Numbered from the stretch's first letter, positions 36,201 through 46,659 are shown. The stretch is 64,000 nucleotides of DNA from Flavobacterium sp. NRK1 (GCF_024054175.1 NZ_JAMXLA010000001.1:927341-991340), one strand, 5' to 3'. Numbers and translations are program-made. The notes: generated by a model not told the origin, from the letters alone.

Positions 36201-36782
36201 ATGCTTGGATTAAAACTTTTAACCGACCCACGCTGGGCAAACATTGCAGAATCTAACCTGGAAGAAATACTTACTGACCACGCATGGTGCGAACAAAAAG
36301 CGGCAGCCAACGCCCTTTATATAATTACAAACAATTCTGAGCATATAGACCTGGTTGAAAAAATGGCAGAGATAGCCATTGAAGAAATGGATCATTTTAA
36401 GCAGGTCGTTGAAATTATAAAACAACGCGGTTATACTCTTGGCAGGGAAAAAAGAGATGATTATGTAAATCAGCTCTTTAAGTTTAGTAAAAAAAATTGC
36501 AGCCGTAATACCTCATTTATAGACAGGCTTCTTTTTGCGGCAATGATAGAGGCCAGAAGCTGTGAGCGTTTTAAGGTGCTTTCACAAAATATACAGGATA
36601 AAGAGCTGGCAAAGTTTTATTATGACCTTATGGTTTCGGAAGCTACACACTATACTACCTTTTTAAATTTTGCCCGAAAATATGCTGAAGATGTAGATGT
36701 AGAGAAACGATGGGCAGAATGGCTTGAGTTTGAAGGAGAGTTAATTCAGAGCTACGGAAAATCGGAGGCCATACACGGGTAA
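36201..36782 (+). CDS. miaE: tRNA 2-methylthio-N6-isopentenyladenosine hydroxylase
   Basis: The frame opens at a TTG (36180), but ATG 36201 (MLGLKLLTDPRWANIAESNL) is chosen because a -7 box overlaps the TTG; 193 residues. The ferritin-like di-iron ligands are visible: EEILTDHAWCEQKAA, EMAEIAIEEMDHFKQV (ExxH), AAMIEARSCERF and MVSEATHYTTF (ExxH). MiaE hydroxylates ms2i6A37 in tRNA using O2. It is a single gene between the DNA-repair pair and the convergent AsmA gene, which ends three bases later. Confidence 0.9.
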   Translation: MLGLKLLTDPRWANIAESNLEEILTDHAWCEQKAAANALYIITNNSEHIDLVEKMAEIAIEEMDHFKQVVEIIKQRGYTLGREKRDDYVNQLFKFSKKNCSRNTSFIDRLLFAAMIEARSCERFKVLSQNIQDKELAKFYYDLMVSEATHYTTFLNFARKYAEDVDVEKRWAEWLEFEGELIQSYGKSEAIHG

Positions 36783-36785
36783 CGC

Positions 36786-39245
36786 TTACTCTTTTTTACC
36801 ACCCAGTTTTACCTTAACTTTTCCGTCTTTATCATCTTCTGCAGTAAGGTGTACTACTATACCGCGATTACGCCTTTTGGCAAGTTCTTTTTTATCGGTT
36901 ATATCTTCATCTTTTTTCGGATTGCGCAAAGGTACATCTACATATAGTTGCGTACCGGCACCAAAGGAATAGACCCCTTGTAAATCCATATTAAGCACGC
37001 TGGAATTAATCTGCATTGGCGCTATGGTAATTTTTTCCCCTGCTACTGCAAAATCACCCTTAAGATTATCAAATTCTATGGTATTCATATCCCTGAAAGG
37101 AAAAACAAATTTACCTACATTCCGAACCGGGTCAAAATTAAGAAGCTTACCGTGTTTCAACTGAAAAGATAAATTACCATACATAGATTTTGAAACCAAT
37201 TCTCCTTCATCGGTTATACTGCCGGATATATCAGCTTTAGCAGATACCCTTCCTTTAAGATTATCAGATTGTAAAGACTCCATACCAAAATTATTAAAGG
37301 CGTAGAAAAATTTACCAATATCTACATTCTTAACCATGGCATTAACTTTATACTTATTATACCTGCCATTTTCATTCATACTTCCGCTTACTGTTAAAGC
37401 TCCCCCTGCATGGCTTAATCCTGCATTTTTCAATAAAACACCGCTATCAGTCATTAAAACATTGGCCCTGACATTTGTTGCTAAAAACTTTTTATAATAA
37501 AGCTTGTTTACATTAAGATGTATGTCAACATTGGTTTTAGCAAAAAAATCATTCATTTCTTTGGTAAAATTACCCTTCCTGTTTTTTTGTATTGCGGCTT
37601 TAGTTGTTTTGCGGCTGCCTAAAAACTGCATAAACTCGCCCACATTAAGCTGTGAGCTGTTTACATTCCAGTTTAATACTATCTTTTCAGGATCGGTATA
37701 ATACAGGTTCATGAAATTTTTAATATGCCCGTCCATGTTTATAGTGCTATGTTTTGTTTTTAGCGCTATAGTACTTATGGTAAGATCTTCACTTGTAAAA
37801 TTAAGCAGTACAGATACATCTTTAAAAGTCATTTTCCTTGGCATATATGTTATATCAGCATCTTCAATGTCAATTTTACCTTTTATATATGGCCTTGTAA
37901 TTTTATAATCTACAATATCTGCCCTAAAATCTACTTTTACATTTGCAGTACCCGATGAAAAAGCAAGCAGGTCATCATCAATAATACTTTTAAGTTTAGG
38001 CATCTCAAATTGGGATGAGAAATCGCCAACGGCAACAGGCTTATCTAAATTAAGTATATATACCTTTTGCATGGCAACGGGCAAGCCTGCATACAAGCCT
38101 TTAAAATTATTAAGTTTAATAGCTGAATTTTCATCGCTAAGTCCTTTGCTCTTTATATAGTTGTTAGTAAACACACCATTAAAACTACAGCTGCTTACTA
38201 ATCCGCCGGGTGTTTCCAGTTCATTGTCTTTAATTTCAGCATTAACCAGTATGAGCGGATCACCTTCTGCATTAAAGTCACCTACAAGATCACACTTTAC
38301 CTTAATTGGTTTACTAAGATTAAACATACCCAGCTTTACGGTAATATTAGGAGAAAGTAAACGGGCAGCATTACTCCACAAAATACTCTCATTAGCAATG
38401 TTTATTGTAAATTTTGCAACTTCATTGTAAAAATAAAATTTACCGCCTATAACAAAATCATCTCCTCCAATTTCAAGATTATTAGGTTTAACTACCAGAG
38501 AGTGGTGTTCTTCGTTAAAAATTGCTTCAAACTTACCTTTAAGGGTTTTGTTTTTAATAAAGCTTCCTCTTTGGGTATTAAAGGCAAGGCTATAGGCAAG
38601 GGCATTAAGTTTGGCATCTGCCTTAATGCCGGATGACAGGTATTTAATGTGTCCGTCAAGGGAATTTACCCTGAATTTGTATAACTTATTTTTTTGACGG
38701 TTATCTATAATAAGTGTTACATTTTCCAGTAAAATATTTTTTAGTTCAGGAAAGCTTCCTGCCTCATTATCATTTTTATCCGTTTTATCTTTTTTAAAAA
38801 TATTGGTATTGCTATATCCTTGTTTATCTGTAAACATATCTATAACCGCATTGTTTATAGCTATCTTTCTTATAGCAATAGTACCTCTAAGCAATGCCAT
38901 TGTGTTAATGGTAACATCAAGTTCTCCTGCTTTAAGTAATATATGATTGTGAATATTGATGTGGCTGTCTTTTAAAACTACTTTTTCCAGCCTGAGTGAA
39001 ATATTAGGAAAGCCTTTAAGAAATGTTGGATCCATTTCTTCTAACGTAAGCGATCCGCTAAGCCCTCCGTTAAGTTGTTTCAGCAAACTTGCCTGAACTT
39101 CATTTTTGTTTGAATTTATGTACCAGGCTAAGCCAACATACATAACTATTGTAAGTAAAAATAGTATCAGAAATATGCGAAAAAACCATCGCATACCTTT
39201 TGAAAAGTAGAATTCAATAAAAAACTGTTTAATTTTATTATCCAT
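36786..39245 (-). CDS. AsmA-family envelope protein
   Basis: An 819-residue protein with one N-terminal transmembrane segment (IFLILFLLTIVMYVGLAWYI, about residues 24-43) and a long beta-rich periplasmic part. The N-terminal AsmA region (LTLEEMDPTFLKGFPNISLRLEKVVLKD) and C-terminal AsmA_2 region (SKSMYGNLSFQLKHGKLLNFDPVRNVGKFVF, key part GNLSFQLKHGKLLNF) are recognisable. AsmA-like proteins are thought to bridge the envelope and carry phospholipids to the outer membrane. The C-terminus is charged (KRRNRGIVVHLTAEDDKDGKVKVKLGGKKE). Monocistronic and convergent with miaE, three bases apart. Confidence 0.88.
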   Translation of the reverse strand: MDNKIKQFFIEFYFSKGMRWFFRIFLILFLLTIVMYVGLAWYINSNKNEVQASLLKQLNGGLSGSLTLEEMDPTFLKGFPNISLRLEKVVLKDSHINIHNHILLKAGELDVTINTMALLRGTIAIRKIAINNAVIDMFTDKQGYSNTNIFKKDKTDKNDNEAGSFPELKNILLENVTLIIDNRQKNKLYKFRVNSLDGHIKYLSSGIKADAKLNALAYSLAFNTQRGSFIKNKTLKGKFEAIFNEEHHSLVVKPNNLEIGGDDFVIGGKFYFYNEVAKFTINIANESILWSNAARLLSPNITVKLGMFNLSKPIKVKCDLVGDFNAEGDPLILVNAEIKDNELETPGGLVSSCSFNGVFTNNYIKSKGLSDENSAIKLNNFKGLYAGLPVAMQKVYILNLDKPVAVGDFSSQFEMPKLKSIIDDDLLAFSSGTANVKVDFRADIVDYKITRPYIKGKIDIEDADITYMPRKMTFKDVSVLLNFTSEDLTISTIALKTKHSTINMDGHIKNFMNLYYTDPEKIVLNWNVNSSQLNVGEFMQFLGSRKTTKAAIQKNRKGNFTKEMNDFFAKTNVDIHLNVNKLYYKKFLATNVRANVLMTDSGVLLKNAGLSHAGGALTVSGSMNENGRYNKYKVNAMVKNVDIGKFFYAFNNFGMESLQSDNLKGRVSAKADISGSITDEGELVSKSMYGNLSFQLKHGKLLNFDPVRNVGKFVFPFRDMNTIEFDNLKGDFAVAGEKITIAPMQINSSVLNMDLQGVYSFGAGTQLYVDVPLRNPKKDEDITDKKELAKRRNRGIVVHLTAEDDKDGKVKVKLGGKKE

Positions 39246-39595
39246 ATTTTAATGATTAATCTACCTTATAAATAATACATATTCAATTATTAAATCTACA
39301 CCTTAATTTTCACAACTTTTGTTAAATTTCAATATTAACCCAATAGTATAAAGTTAATTAACAAAGCTTTAAGCTTTACAGGGCTTTGTTATATAAATAT
39401 TTAAATATTAAATAAAGTGTTATACATGCAACAATTTTAGCTCTAAATGTTATTGTTCAAAAAGCCAGTAATAGCAGGTGCTTTCAGAAATCTCTATTTT
39501 ACGGTTTTCCTCATTAGCATTTCTTTAACAAATTGTTATACAATAATTTAGGTAGTTTTAAGAATGTTTAACATTTAAAAAAAACCAATTTAACC
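39246..39595. other. Divergent promoter region, no gene seen
   Basis: About 350 A+T-rich bases between the divergent AsmA and T9SS genes. Near-matches to TAnnTTTG (for example TAATTTAG at about 39545) occur, but none has a clean -33 box. No RNA gene or repeat is recognised. Confidence 0.45.
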
Positions 39596-42500
39596 ATGAA
39601 AAATTACCTTACACAAAAAAAAATACGGTTTTTACCGTATTTGTGTTGCCTTTTCTGGCTATTGTTATTTAACAATTTAAATGCCCAAAACATTTCCCTT
39701 ACATGGGATGTAGAATCGGGATGTCAAATCTATAAACCCGGAGAGCGTAAAGACTTTCAGGAAGATATAGGTAGTGGCGCCTGCGTTAGGGTATGCGAAT
39801 TTAGTGCTGTAAAATATACCGTAAACAACTCAAGCAGTTCCTGGCCGGCTGTATGGTCTGTTACAGGCGGTACAATTACATCGCAGAACAATACTAACTG
39901 TAATGTTACCTGGGGAGCTTCAGGATGGGGCTTTGTATCAGTTACTGTAACTACCCCTGACGGGCCACGAACTGAAGAAGTTTGTATTGAAATTATAGAA
40001 GGGCCGGAAGCCCAGTTTACAATTTTTCCGGAAAGTCCGGGTGTTATGGATTATAAAGCCTGCCTTGAGCAGGAGTTATATTTTACAAACCTTTCTACAG
40101 ACGGAGGCGGTACAGAAATAGTTTCTTATTTCTGGGATTTCGGCGATCATGAGTATTCATCAGAATTTGAGCCTTCACACGCTTATACACACCCTGGTGA
40201 CTATACTATTATTTTATCGGTAACCAACGCGTGTAACTGTACACAGTATATTAAAAAAGAAATTCATATCTCAGATATGGTTTCTTTTCCAATAAGCTGT
40301 AATTCGGTGCTTTGCGAAGGCGGCTCTGATGATTATACTATCCCTGATTATATCGCACAGCAATGTAATGAGTTTAACTGGAAGGTAGAAGGCGGAACCA
40401 TTACCTCAAACTATCCTTACGGGCCAAGCATTAATGTAGTTTGGGATAATGTTGACAGTACAGGTTTTGGCTATGTAACTTTTGATGGCTCTGCCTGTAA
40501 TCTTGATTGTTCGGCAGTAACTATAAAAGTACCTATAGTTCAGTCTGTAGGCGCTATAGTAGGTGATGCCGTAGTATGTGCCTACAGCCAGTATAGGTAT
40601 AAGCTGCCGCAATGGCCAACAACCGATTTTATCTGGTCTGTAGTAGATCCGGGAGGCACAGGAGCTACTTTTATTAATACCGATCAGCGTAATGAAGTTA
40701 TAGTACAAACAGGTGGTGCGGGTGATATTACACTACGATGCACTTACCAGAATACTATGCTAAAATGTGGTGGTTCAGCAGAATTTAATATTCATATAAG
40801 AGATATGGGTGTTGTATCTGGCCCTACTGCCATTTGCCAGTATGACAGTGCAACATATACTATGAATAATGGTTATTTTGCCAACTGGACATTAAAACGA
40901 CCTGATAATTCTACAGCTACGGGTTCAGGAAGCAGCTTTACAAGCACTTTTAACATTCCGGGTAAATATACACTTACTGTTACAGGAAATGATTTCTGCC
41001 AGCCGGAACAGCCTTTTGTAATAAGGGTTGACAAAATACCGCCGCCGCCAAATGTATCAGACATTGTAGGACCGGATAAAGTATGTATGTCAACTCCGGT
41101 AGAATACAGCCTTGTTAACACAGAACCGGGCACCGTGCTTGCATGGCAGGCTATTAATGGTACTATAAGCGGTTCTAATTACGGTGAGCATGTTACTGTG
41201 CAGTTTACTCCTGGTTTTAGTTCTTATGGAATTAAAGTATGGAGAGAAAACACTAAAGCCCCTCATTGCCCTTCGGCTGCTGTAACAAAAACAGTTATGG
41301 AGCATGTTGTGGTGCTAAACATGAGCGGCCCTCAAACTAATATTTGCCCAAGCTCTGTAAGCGGGCCATATACGGTAAGCTATACAGAAGGTGAAACGTA
41401 TGAGTGGACTGTTACCCCTGCAGGTGCAGGCAGCATTAGTGCAGGTCAGGGTACCAATAGTGTAAGTGTACAGTGGAACAGTATTCCTGTTGCAGGTACT
41501 TCGGTAAATGTAAAAGTGCGTAAATGTAATGCTTACCATACGGCAAGCCTGCCAATTACAGTAATACCAATACCTACTTTAAGCATAATTAATGTACCTG
41601 CCAATATATGCCCTAACACTTTTGTTACGCCTTACTTAAGCGCTACACCGGCACTTTCATCAGGTACAATAGTTTGGGATTTTGGAGACGGTTCGCCTAC
41701 AGAAACTGTTCCGCTTGGAGGAGTTCCTACTGCGCATCAATACAACAATCCTGCAACAAATACAGGATATACTATAACAGCTACAGTGCTTAACCCTAAC
41801 GGATGTACATCTCCTATATCTGTTACACAATCATTTACTGTAATGCCAGCCCCGGTAGCATTTGTATCACCTGATGCAAATCGCGTATTTTGTAGCACGG
41901 TTACCCCTTTCACGCTTACAGCGACAATTAATATAGGAGGTTCGGGCACATCAACAATACAATGGTATAATGGCGGCTCACCAATATCCGGAGCCACAGG
42001 ATTCACTTATAATGTAACAGGCTTTGGAAGCTACAGTGCCTATGTAGCAAATGCCAATGGTTGCGGCAACTGGACAAACACAGTATATGTAACAGATAGC
42101 TGTGGGCCGGGATGTAGTATAGTGCCGGCTCCGTCTGTATCTTTAAATCTTACACAAACAGCATGTACTGATGTTTTAGCTACTGTATCTGCAAGCCCGG
42201 CACCTGCATCTTATGCATGGAGTATTGGTAATCAGGGAGCTTTTGTAGGAACTAATACATCTACTACAGCTAATATAGAATACAGTAAAGCAGGAGAGCA
42301 TGTAGTAATTTATTATGCTACTTATAATACCCCAAGCGGGCCTTGTACAAAACAGGTATATGAAAGCATAATAATTCCATTTATACCTAAAATTAAGTAT
42401 GATGTTGTTTGTAATGCCTCATCGGGTACTTATGATATAGTAATAAACGATTTCTCTCAGTACTACCCTGCTGCTCCTGCCGATACAAAAACTTTCTTTG

Positions 42501-44503
42501 TAAATGGCACGCCATATTCTGTTCCGGTAAGCCAGTCATCTTACACAGTGTACGGAGTTCCGGGTGGCAGTTATACTTTGGGTATAGAGCTAACAAAAGC
42601 AGGCTATCAGACATGTAGTTATTACTTATCAGACTACCTTCCGCTTATACAGCCTGTAACTATTACTTCACCAACAAGCGCGTGCGACGGCACAGGCTTT
42701 ACATTCAGTTCTAATGTAGCTCCTTCTCCGGGACTTTATTATGACTGGAATTTTGGGGATGGTACGCATAATAATAACCCTACGCCTACCAAAATATACT
42801 CGGCACCGGGAACATATACGGTAACCCTTACTATTTATACACTTGGCGGATGTTCGGTACAGGATACTCAGGTAATAACAGTAAATCCTAATACTCTTGA
42901 TGGTAACCTTACCTCAACGTCACCAAACTGTGAAGGCGACCCTATTATTATAACATTTAATAATACAGGTACAGCTCCGGCTCCATCATCATATACATGG
43001 ATGAAAGATACCAGTGTAGTAGGTACAACTACTACTCCTAACTTCTCGGTAAACGAATCTGGTGCATATTGGGTAACTTTAACCAACTCTAACGGATGTA
43101 TTAAATACATTGAAACTACTAACGCAGAGTTCATTATGACTCCTGACCCTGTTATAGAAGGTCCGGACGGAGTTTGTGTTGGTGTACCATTTGAATTATC
43201 AGGATACGCAGGAGGCGGCAGTCTTCAATACAGATGGTTAAGAAATGGTGTTCAGATAGCCGGATGGAGCAGTTCATCATTATTAAATTATACTGCTACA
43301 ACTCCGGGTGCTGCTACTTATAAAGTTGAAGTAAGAGTATCAGACGGTTCGGGTGGTTACTGTGTAAGTTCTGCAACATATGTTGTTACAGCTTATACCA
43401 ACCCTCCTATTCCATCCATTTCATTTAATGTAGTGAACTGTGATCCTTATACTATAAAACTTAATGCAAGTACCGGTGTAGCGGGTACATACAACTGGAG
43501 CAACGGTATGAGCGGACAAAGCATTATAGTAAATGCAGGAGGGCCGTATATGGTAACCTTTACAAACCCTGGAGGATGTACATCTACTTATCAGATCGAT
43601 GTTCCTAAAGATCCTGAAGTTTACTTATGGATTTTCCCTAGCGGATGTTATGATTTCTGCTTTAAAAAAGGAGAACAAAACGGACCGTTTGATCTTCTTG
43701 GACCTGCCCCTACAGTTTCATTTAACCATTGGAACTGGATCAAAGACGGATCTTCAGACCTTGCAGGCTCAGGCTTGGTAAGCAATTATAACGTATCTCA
43801 GTCAGGCACTTATGAATTGGAACTTGATAATGGTTACTGCCATAAAATTTCTGACAAAATGGAAGTTAAGATCACTGACTGCAGATGCTCTGTACGATTT
43901 GAGATTAAGAGTATAAAAATGGATACTAAACCATTCTGCCATTACATAATAGATATGTACATTGATAACCCGTACAGCTATCCTATTACTGTAAATGTTG
44001 ATGGCGGTATTGGTACAGGTGTCTTCCAGCCAGGATCTGTTACTGTACCACCGGGCGGCGGAAACTTCAGCCTGAATTTTGTTCCAATTAACTTTAACGG
44101 AGGTCTTCTGTCAATAACACTGACTACCACAACCGAAAAAGGTGAACTGTGCAGAACGGTAAGACAATTTGAGTTCCCTCAATGCGGACAGGTAAAATCA
44201 CGTAATGGTGAAAATGACGAGTTTGATGCAAACGGTATGGCAAAAATGATGAACAGCCTTGTTGTTTCTCCAAACCCTACTACCAGCGCAACAGGACTTA
44301 ATTATACTTTTGAAAATGAGACTGCACAAAGCAGAACTATTGAAATTTACAGCCTAATGGGTGTATTACTTGAAAAATATACTCCGGAAAACCAAAAAGG
44401 TGTCTGGAATGTAGATATGAGTAAATATGCTTCAGGCCAGTACATTGCTGTAATGAGGGAAGATGGCACTGCCATAGCCCAAAAAGCAATAATGGTAAAA
44501 TAA
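39596..44503 (+). CDS. Large T9SS-secreted protein with PKD/Ig-like repeats
   Basis: A 1635-residue protein. The signal peptide lies in the first 30 residues (FLPYLCCLFWLLLFNNLNAQ). PKD domains are clear at about 175-215 (FWDFGDHEYSSEFEPSHAY), 690-735 (IVWDFGDGSPTETV) and 1050-1090 (YDWNFGDGTHNNNPTPTKIY). Many Ig-like PKD-related modules, with repeated C...W-V/N..G patterns, fill the rest. The C-terminal 80 residues (from about 1555: VVSPNPTTSATG, IEIYSLMG, SGQYIAVM) form a type A T9SS sorting domain, so it is exported through type IX secretion and probably attached to the surface. No catalytic domain is seen; adhesion or substrate binding is inferred. A terminator follows. Confidence 0.92.
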   Translation: MKNYLTQKKIRFLPYLCCLFWLLLFNNLNAQNISLTWDVESGCQIYKPGERKDFQEDIGSGACVRVCEFSAVKYTVNNSSSSWPAVWSVTGGTITSQNNTNCNVTWGASGWGFVSVTVTTPDGPRTEEVCIEIIEGPEAQFTIFPESPGVMDYKACLEQELYFTNLSTDGGGTEIVSYFWDFGDHEYSSEFEPSHAYTHPGDYTIILSVTNACNCTQYIKKEIHISDMVSFPISCNSVLCEGGSDDYTIPDYIAQQCNEFNWKVEGGTITSNYPYGPSINVVWDNVDSTGFGYVTFDGSACNLDCSAVTIKVPIVQSVGAIVGDAVVCAYSQYRYKLPQWPTTDFIWSVVDPGGTGATFINTDQRNEVIVQTGGAGDITLRCTYQNTMLKCGGSAEFNIHIRDMGVVSGPTAICQYDSATYTMNNGYFANWTLKRPDNSTATGSGSSFTSTFNIPGKYTLTVTGNDFCQPEQPFVIRVDKIPPPPNVSDIVGPDKVCMSTPVEYSLVNTEPGTVLAWQAINGTISGSNYGEHVTVQFTPGFSSYGIKVWRENTKAPHCPSAAVTKTVMEHVVVLNMSGPQTNICPSSVSGPYTVSYTEGETYEWTVTPAGAGSISAGQGTNSVSVQWNSIPVAGTSVNVKVRKCNAYHTASLPITVIPIPTLSIINVPANICPNTFVTPYLSATPALSSGTIVWDFGDGSPTETVPLGGVPTAHQYNNPATNTGYTITATVLNPNGCTSPISVTQSFTVMPAPVAFVSPDANRVFCSTVTPFTLTATINIGGSGTSTIQWYNGGSPISGATGFTYNVTGFGSYSAYVANANGCGNWTNTVYVTDSCGPGCSIVPAPSVSLNLTQTACTDVLATVSASPAPASYAWSIGNQGAFVGTNTSTTANIEYSKAGEHVVIYYATYNTPSGPCTKQVYESIIIPFIPKIKYDVVCNASSGTYDIVINDFSQYYPAAPADTKTFFVNGTPYSVPVSQSSYTVYGVPGGSYTLGIELTKAGYQTCSYYLSDYLPLIQPVTITSPTSACDGTGFTFSSNVAPSPGLYYDWNFGDGTHNNNPTPTKIYSAPGTYTVTLTIYTLGGCSVQDTQVITVNPNTLDGNLTSTSPNCEGDPIIITFNNTGTAPAPSSYTWMKDTSVVGTTTTPNFSVNESGAYWVTLTNSNGCIKYIETTNAEFIMTPDPVIEGPDGVCVGVPFELSGYAGGGSLQYRWLRNGVQIAGWSSSSLLNYTATTPGAATYKVEVRVSDGSGGYCVSSATYVVTAYTNPPIPSISFNVVNCDPYTIKLNASTGVAGTYNWSNGMSGQSIIVNAGGPYMVTFTNPGGCTSTYQIDVPKDPEVYLWIFPSGCYDFCFKKGEQNGPFDLLGPAPTVSFNHWNWIKDGSSDLAGSGLVSNYNVSQSGTYELELDNGYCHKISDKMEVKITDCRCSVRFEIKSIKMDTKPFCHYIIDMYIDNPYSYPITVNVDGGIGTGVFQPGSVTVPPGGGNFSLNFVPINFNGGLLSITLTTTTEKGELCRTVRQFEFPQCGQVKSRNGENDEFDANGMAKMMNSLVVSPNPTTSATGLNYTFENETAQSRTIEIYSLMGVLLEKYTPENQKGVWNVDMSKYASGQYIAVMREDGTAIAQKAIMVK

Positions 44504-44522
44504 TTCATTAACCTAAACCACT

Positions 44523-44551
44523 AAAGGGATGCAGATTGCATCCCTTTTTTT
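44523..44551 (+). terminator. Terminator after the T9SS gene
   Basis: AAAGGGATGCA-GAT-TGCATCCCTTT followed by a T run. Confidence 0.9.
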
Positions 44552-44562
44552 ATTGCATTAAA

Positions 44563-44588
44563 AATGCGGCTTCAGCTGAAGCCGCATT
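44563..44588 (-). terminator. Perfect 26-bp palindrome, terminator of the cytochrome gene
   Basis: AATGCGGCTTCAG and CTGAAGCCGCATT are perfect reverse complements with no spacer; on the minus strand TTTTAATG follows. It sits 42 bases after the cytochrome stop on the minus strand. Confidence 0.75.
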
Positions 44589-44630
44589 CCCCAAAAAATA
44601 AATAAAACCCAAACTTACATTTCAGTAAGA

Positions 44631-45608
44631 TCAACCTCTCTTTTCGTATCTTTTAACTTCGTTTTTAATAGGCTTAAGCTGGTGCAGATAAGCATAAATT
44701 GCTTCAAGATCTTTTTCTTTCATACCTGCATACATAGCCCAGGGCATGGGTGTATTAATATCTCCCTTCTTTAGTGCAGCAGGTTTATAACCGGGCTTAG
44801 TGTACATTTTAAAACGGGCTGTAAACATTTCCTTTGTCCACGATCCTATTCCGGTTTCCGAATCAGGGGTGATATTTGGTGAGCGCACTATGCCCCCCGG
44901 CTGCGCAAACTCCATACCACCGCCAAACTCAGTACCCGGTATAACTTTTCCTTTATCTATTTTGCTGTGGCAATCAACACATCCGGTAGCATTTATAAGA
45001 TACGCACCATAATTAACCACATCTTTTTCATTGGGTATTTTTTGATAATCTGCCTTAAGAGGCATAGTATTAATTAAAATATTTACCGGAAAATCAGCTT
45101 CAGATTTTGCTATATCTTTTTTCACAGGCTGCAGCGTTCTTAAATATGCTACCATACTATATACATCTTCTTTATCCATTTTGCCAAAACGATGATAGCC
45201 CATAATAGGAAACAACGCCTTTCCATCTTTATTTACTCCTGTAGTAATAGCACGCAGCAACTCTCCATCAGTCCATTTTTCAAGGCTGTACGGAGTAATA
45301 TTTGGAGCATAAAATGTACCCGGGAAACCCATTTCATGATTAAATACTTCACCTCCCGAACCCAAAGTGGCAGGATCCATAGGGCCGGCATATAATCCCC
45401 AGTTTCGTGTACTATGGCAATCCATGCATACAGCAACGTGATTAGCAAGATATTTACCGCGCTCAATACGCTTCGCTGTTTTCTGGATAGTCAGGTAGGG
45501 TGCCTGTCCGGTATTTGGCAATGCAATTTTTATATAAGCAATAGCGCCAATTACAAAAAGTACAATTACAGCCAGTATAATACCTGTAATTTTAAATAGC
45601 TTTCTCAT
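44631..45608 (-). CDS. Diheme cytochrome c, membrane-anchored
   Basis: A 325-residue protein with an N-terminal transmembrane segment (ITGIILAVIVLFVIGAIAYIKI). It has two c-type heme sites: CMDCH (about residue 60) and CVDCH (about 212), each followed by a domain with a distal methionine candidate (KALFPIMGYHRFGKM and INTPMPWAMYAG). Both domains belong to the cytochrome c family with an ITPDSETGIG/ITPYSLEKW pattern seen in alcohol-dehydrogenase-like cytochromes. It probably transfers electrons in the periplasm from a dehydrogenase to the respiratory chain; the partner is not in the window. Monocistronic. Confidence 0.92.
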   Translation of the reverse strand: MRKLFKITGIILAVIVLFVIGAIAYIKIALPNTGQAPYLTIQKTAKRIERGKYLANHVAVCMDCHSTRNWGLYAGPMDPATLGSGGEVFNHEMGFPGTFYAPNITPYSLEKWTDGELLRAITTGVNKDGKALFPIMGYHRFGKMDKEDVYSMVAYLRTLQPVKKDIAKSEADFPVNILINTMPLKADYQKIPNEKDVVNYGAYLINATGCVDCHSKIDKGKVIPGTEFGGGMEFAQPGGIVRSPNITPDSETGIGSWTKEMFTARFKMYTKPGYKPAALKKGDINTPMPWAMYAGMKEKDLEAIYAYLHQLKPIKNEVKRYEKRG

Positions 45609-45735
45609 TTTACTTTTATTTTTGGCAAAGATGGGCTAACCTATATTTATACCATTGAATAAAAGCGACATAGAAAATAAATATTTAAAATATGAATAAT
45701 TAGTAGTAAACTGCTTTAATCAGATAATCAGGTTA

Positions 45736-46563
45736 TTATGCGCCTGTAAATTCAAAAGGTTTTTTATAATACTGATAGGTATTATTAGCAACACGCCTTG
45801 GTGCCTCACCTGCAAACTGCCTGAATTCTCTAATAAAATGAGCCTGATCGGCATAGCCGAGATCATACGTTATATCAGCCCATTCCGGTACTTCTTTAAG
45901 GCAGGTAAGCGCATTGCGGAAACGTATTATCCTAACATACGATTTTGGACTTGTACCCATATTTTCTTTAAAGCTACGCTGAAGCTGGCGCATACCTACT
46001 GCTACAGTGTTGCTAACTTCTTCTATAGTAATATTACCCTTGGCATTGCGAATAAGATTAGCAGCAGCAACTATATAATTATTCCGCTTTTCCATCAGCG
46101 TAAGCCTTTTTGAAAGAAACACCTCGGTTTGAGCTATAATAGCAGTTATATTTTCTTTATCAAAAAGGGCATGTATCAATTCGTCTGCCTCTTTACCTAA
46201 AAAATTTTCCAATTGCACATAACTGCAGTATAGCGATGCGGCCGGAGCATCAAATAATTGCGAAAACGTCTCCGGTTTTAGGCGAATGCCAAAAAGCCTG
46301 CCGCAACCAGGCATTTTCCATTCCACCGACTTATCATAAATACCTGTGAAAAAATTACGCGGAAGCGGTTCCCATATACCATTGTTGTAGATTAAGCCTA
46401 TGTTTTCATCAATAAAAAACAGCATTTCATACATGCCAATAGGCAGGCATTTCTGTACAGGCGACTCTTCGTTGCTGCCACCTTCAAAAGAGTGCATCCA
46501 GTAACATTCTACATAAGCCTTAAGGTCCGGCGAGGGTTTATATTCATGGTAATCTATTTTCAT
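45736..46563 (-). CDS. AraC-family transcriptional regulator (DUF6597-type N-terminus)
   Basis: A 275-residue protein. The N-terminal ligand-like domain (YKPSPDLKAYVECYWMHSFE, LPIGMYEMLFFID, FFTGIYDKSVEWKMPGCGRLFGIRL in parts) matches the DUF6597 type often found in Bacteroidota AraC regulators. The C-terminal double HTH contains VSNTVAVGMRQLQRSFKENMGTSPKSYVRIIRF and DLGYADQAHFIREFRQFAGEAP. Targets are not known from the sequence. It has a TAATTTTG -7 box on the minus strand at 46593-46600. Confidence 0.9.
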   Translation of the reverse strand: MKIDYHEYKPSPDLKAYVECYWMHSFEGGSNEESPVQKCLPIGMYEMLFFIDENIGLIYNNGIWEPLPRNFFTGIYDKSVEWKMPGCGRLFGIRLKPETFSQLFDAPAASLYCSYVQLENFLGKEADELIHALFDKENITAIIAQTEVFLSKRLTLMEKRNNYIVAAANLIRNAKGNITIEEVSNTVAVGMRQLQRSFKENMGTSPKSYVRIIRFRNALTCLKEVPEWADITYDLGYADQAHFIREFRQFAGEAPRRVANNTYQYYKKPFEFTGA

Positions 46564-46592
46564 TTTTCTTTAAAGCAAATTTAAATTCTGCG

Positions 46593-46600
46593 CAAAATTA
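46593..46600 (-). promoter_or_regulatory. Candidate -7 element of the AraC regulator gene
   Basis: CAAAATTA on the plus strand reads TAATTTTG on the minus strand, 30 bases before the start codon. A TTG 15 bases further upstream is slightly close for a -33 box. Confidence 0.45.
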
Positions 46601-46659
46601 GCAGGCTTATAAATTCAAAAAATACCTAACAATAGGTAAATCAATTGTTTAATTTAAAA

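Noticed and set aside
39596..44503. Search for CRISPR-like or tandem DNA repeats in the large T9SS gene
   Set aside because: The repetition is at protein-domain level; the DNA units are too diverged. No CRISPR array was seen anywhere in the window.
44563..44588. Perfect 26-bp palindrome considered as an operator
   Set aside because: It lies at the 3' end of the cytochrome gene with a T tract on the minus strand and so fits a terminator.
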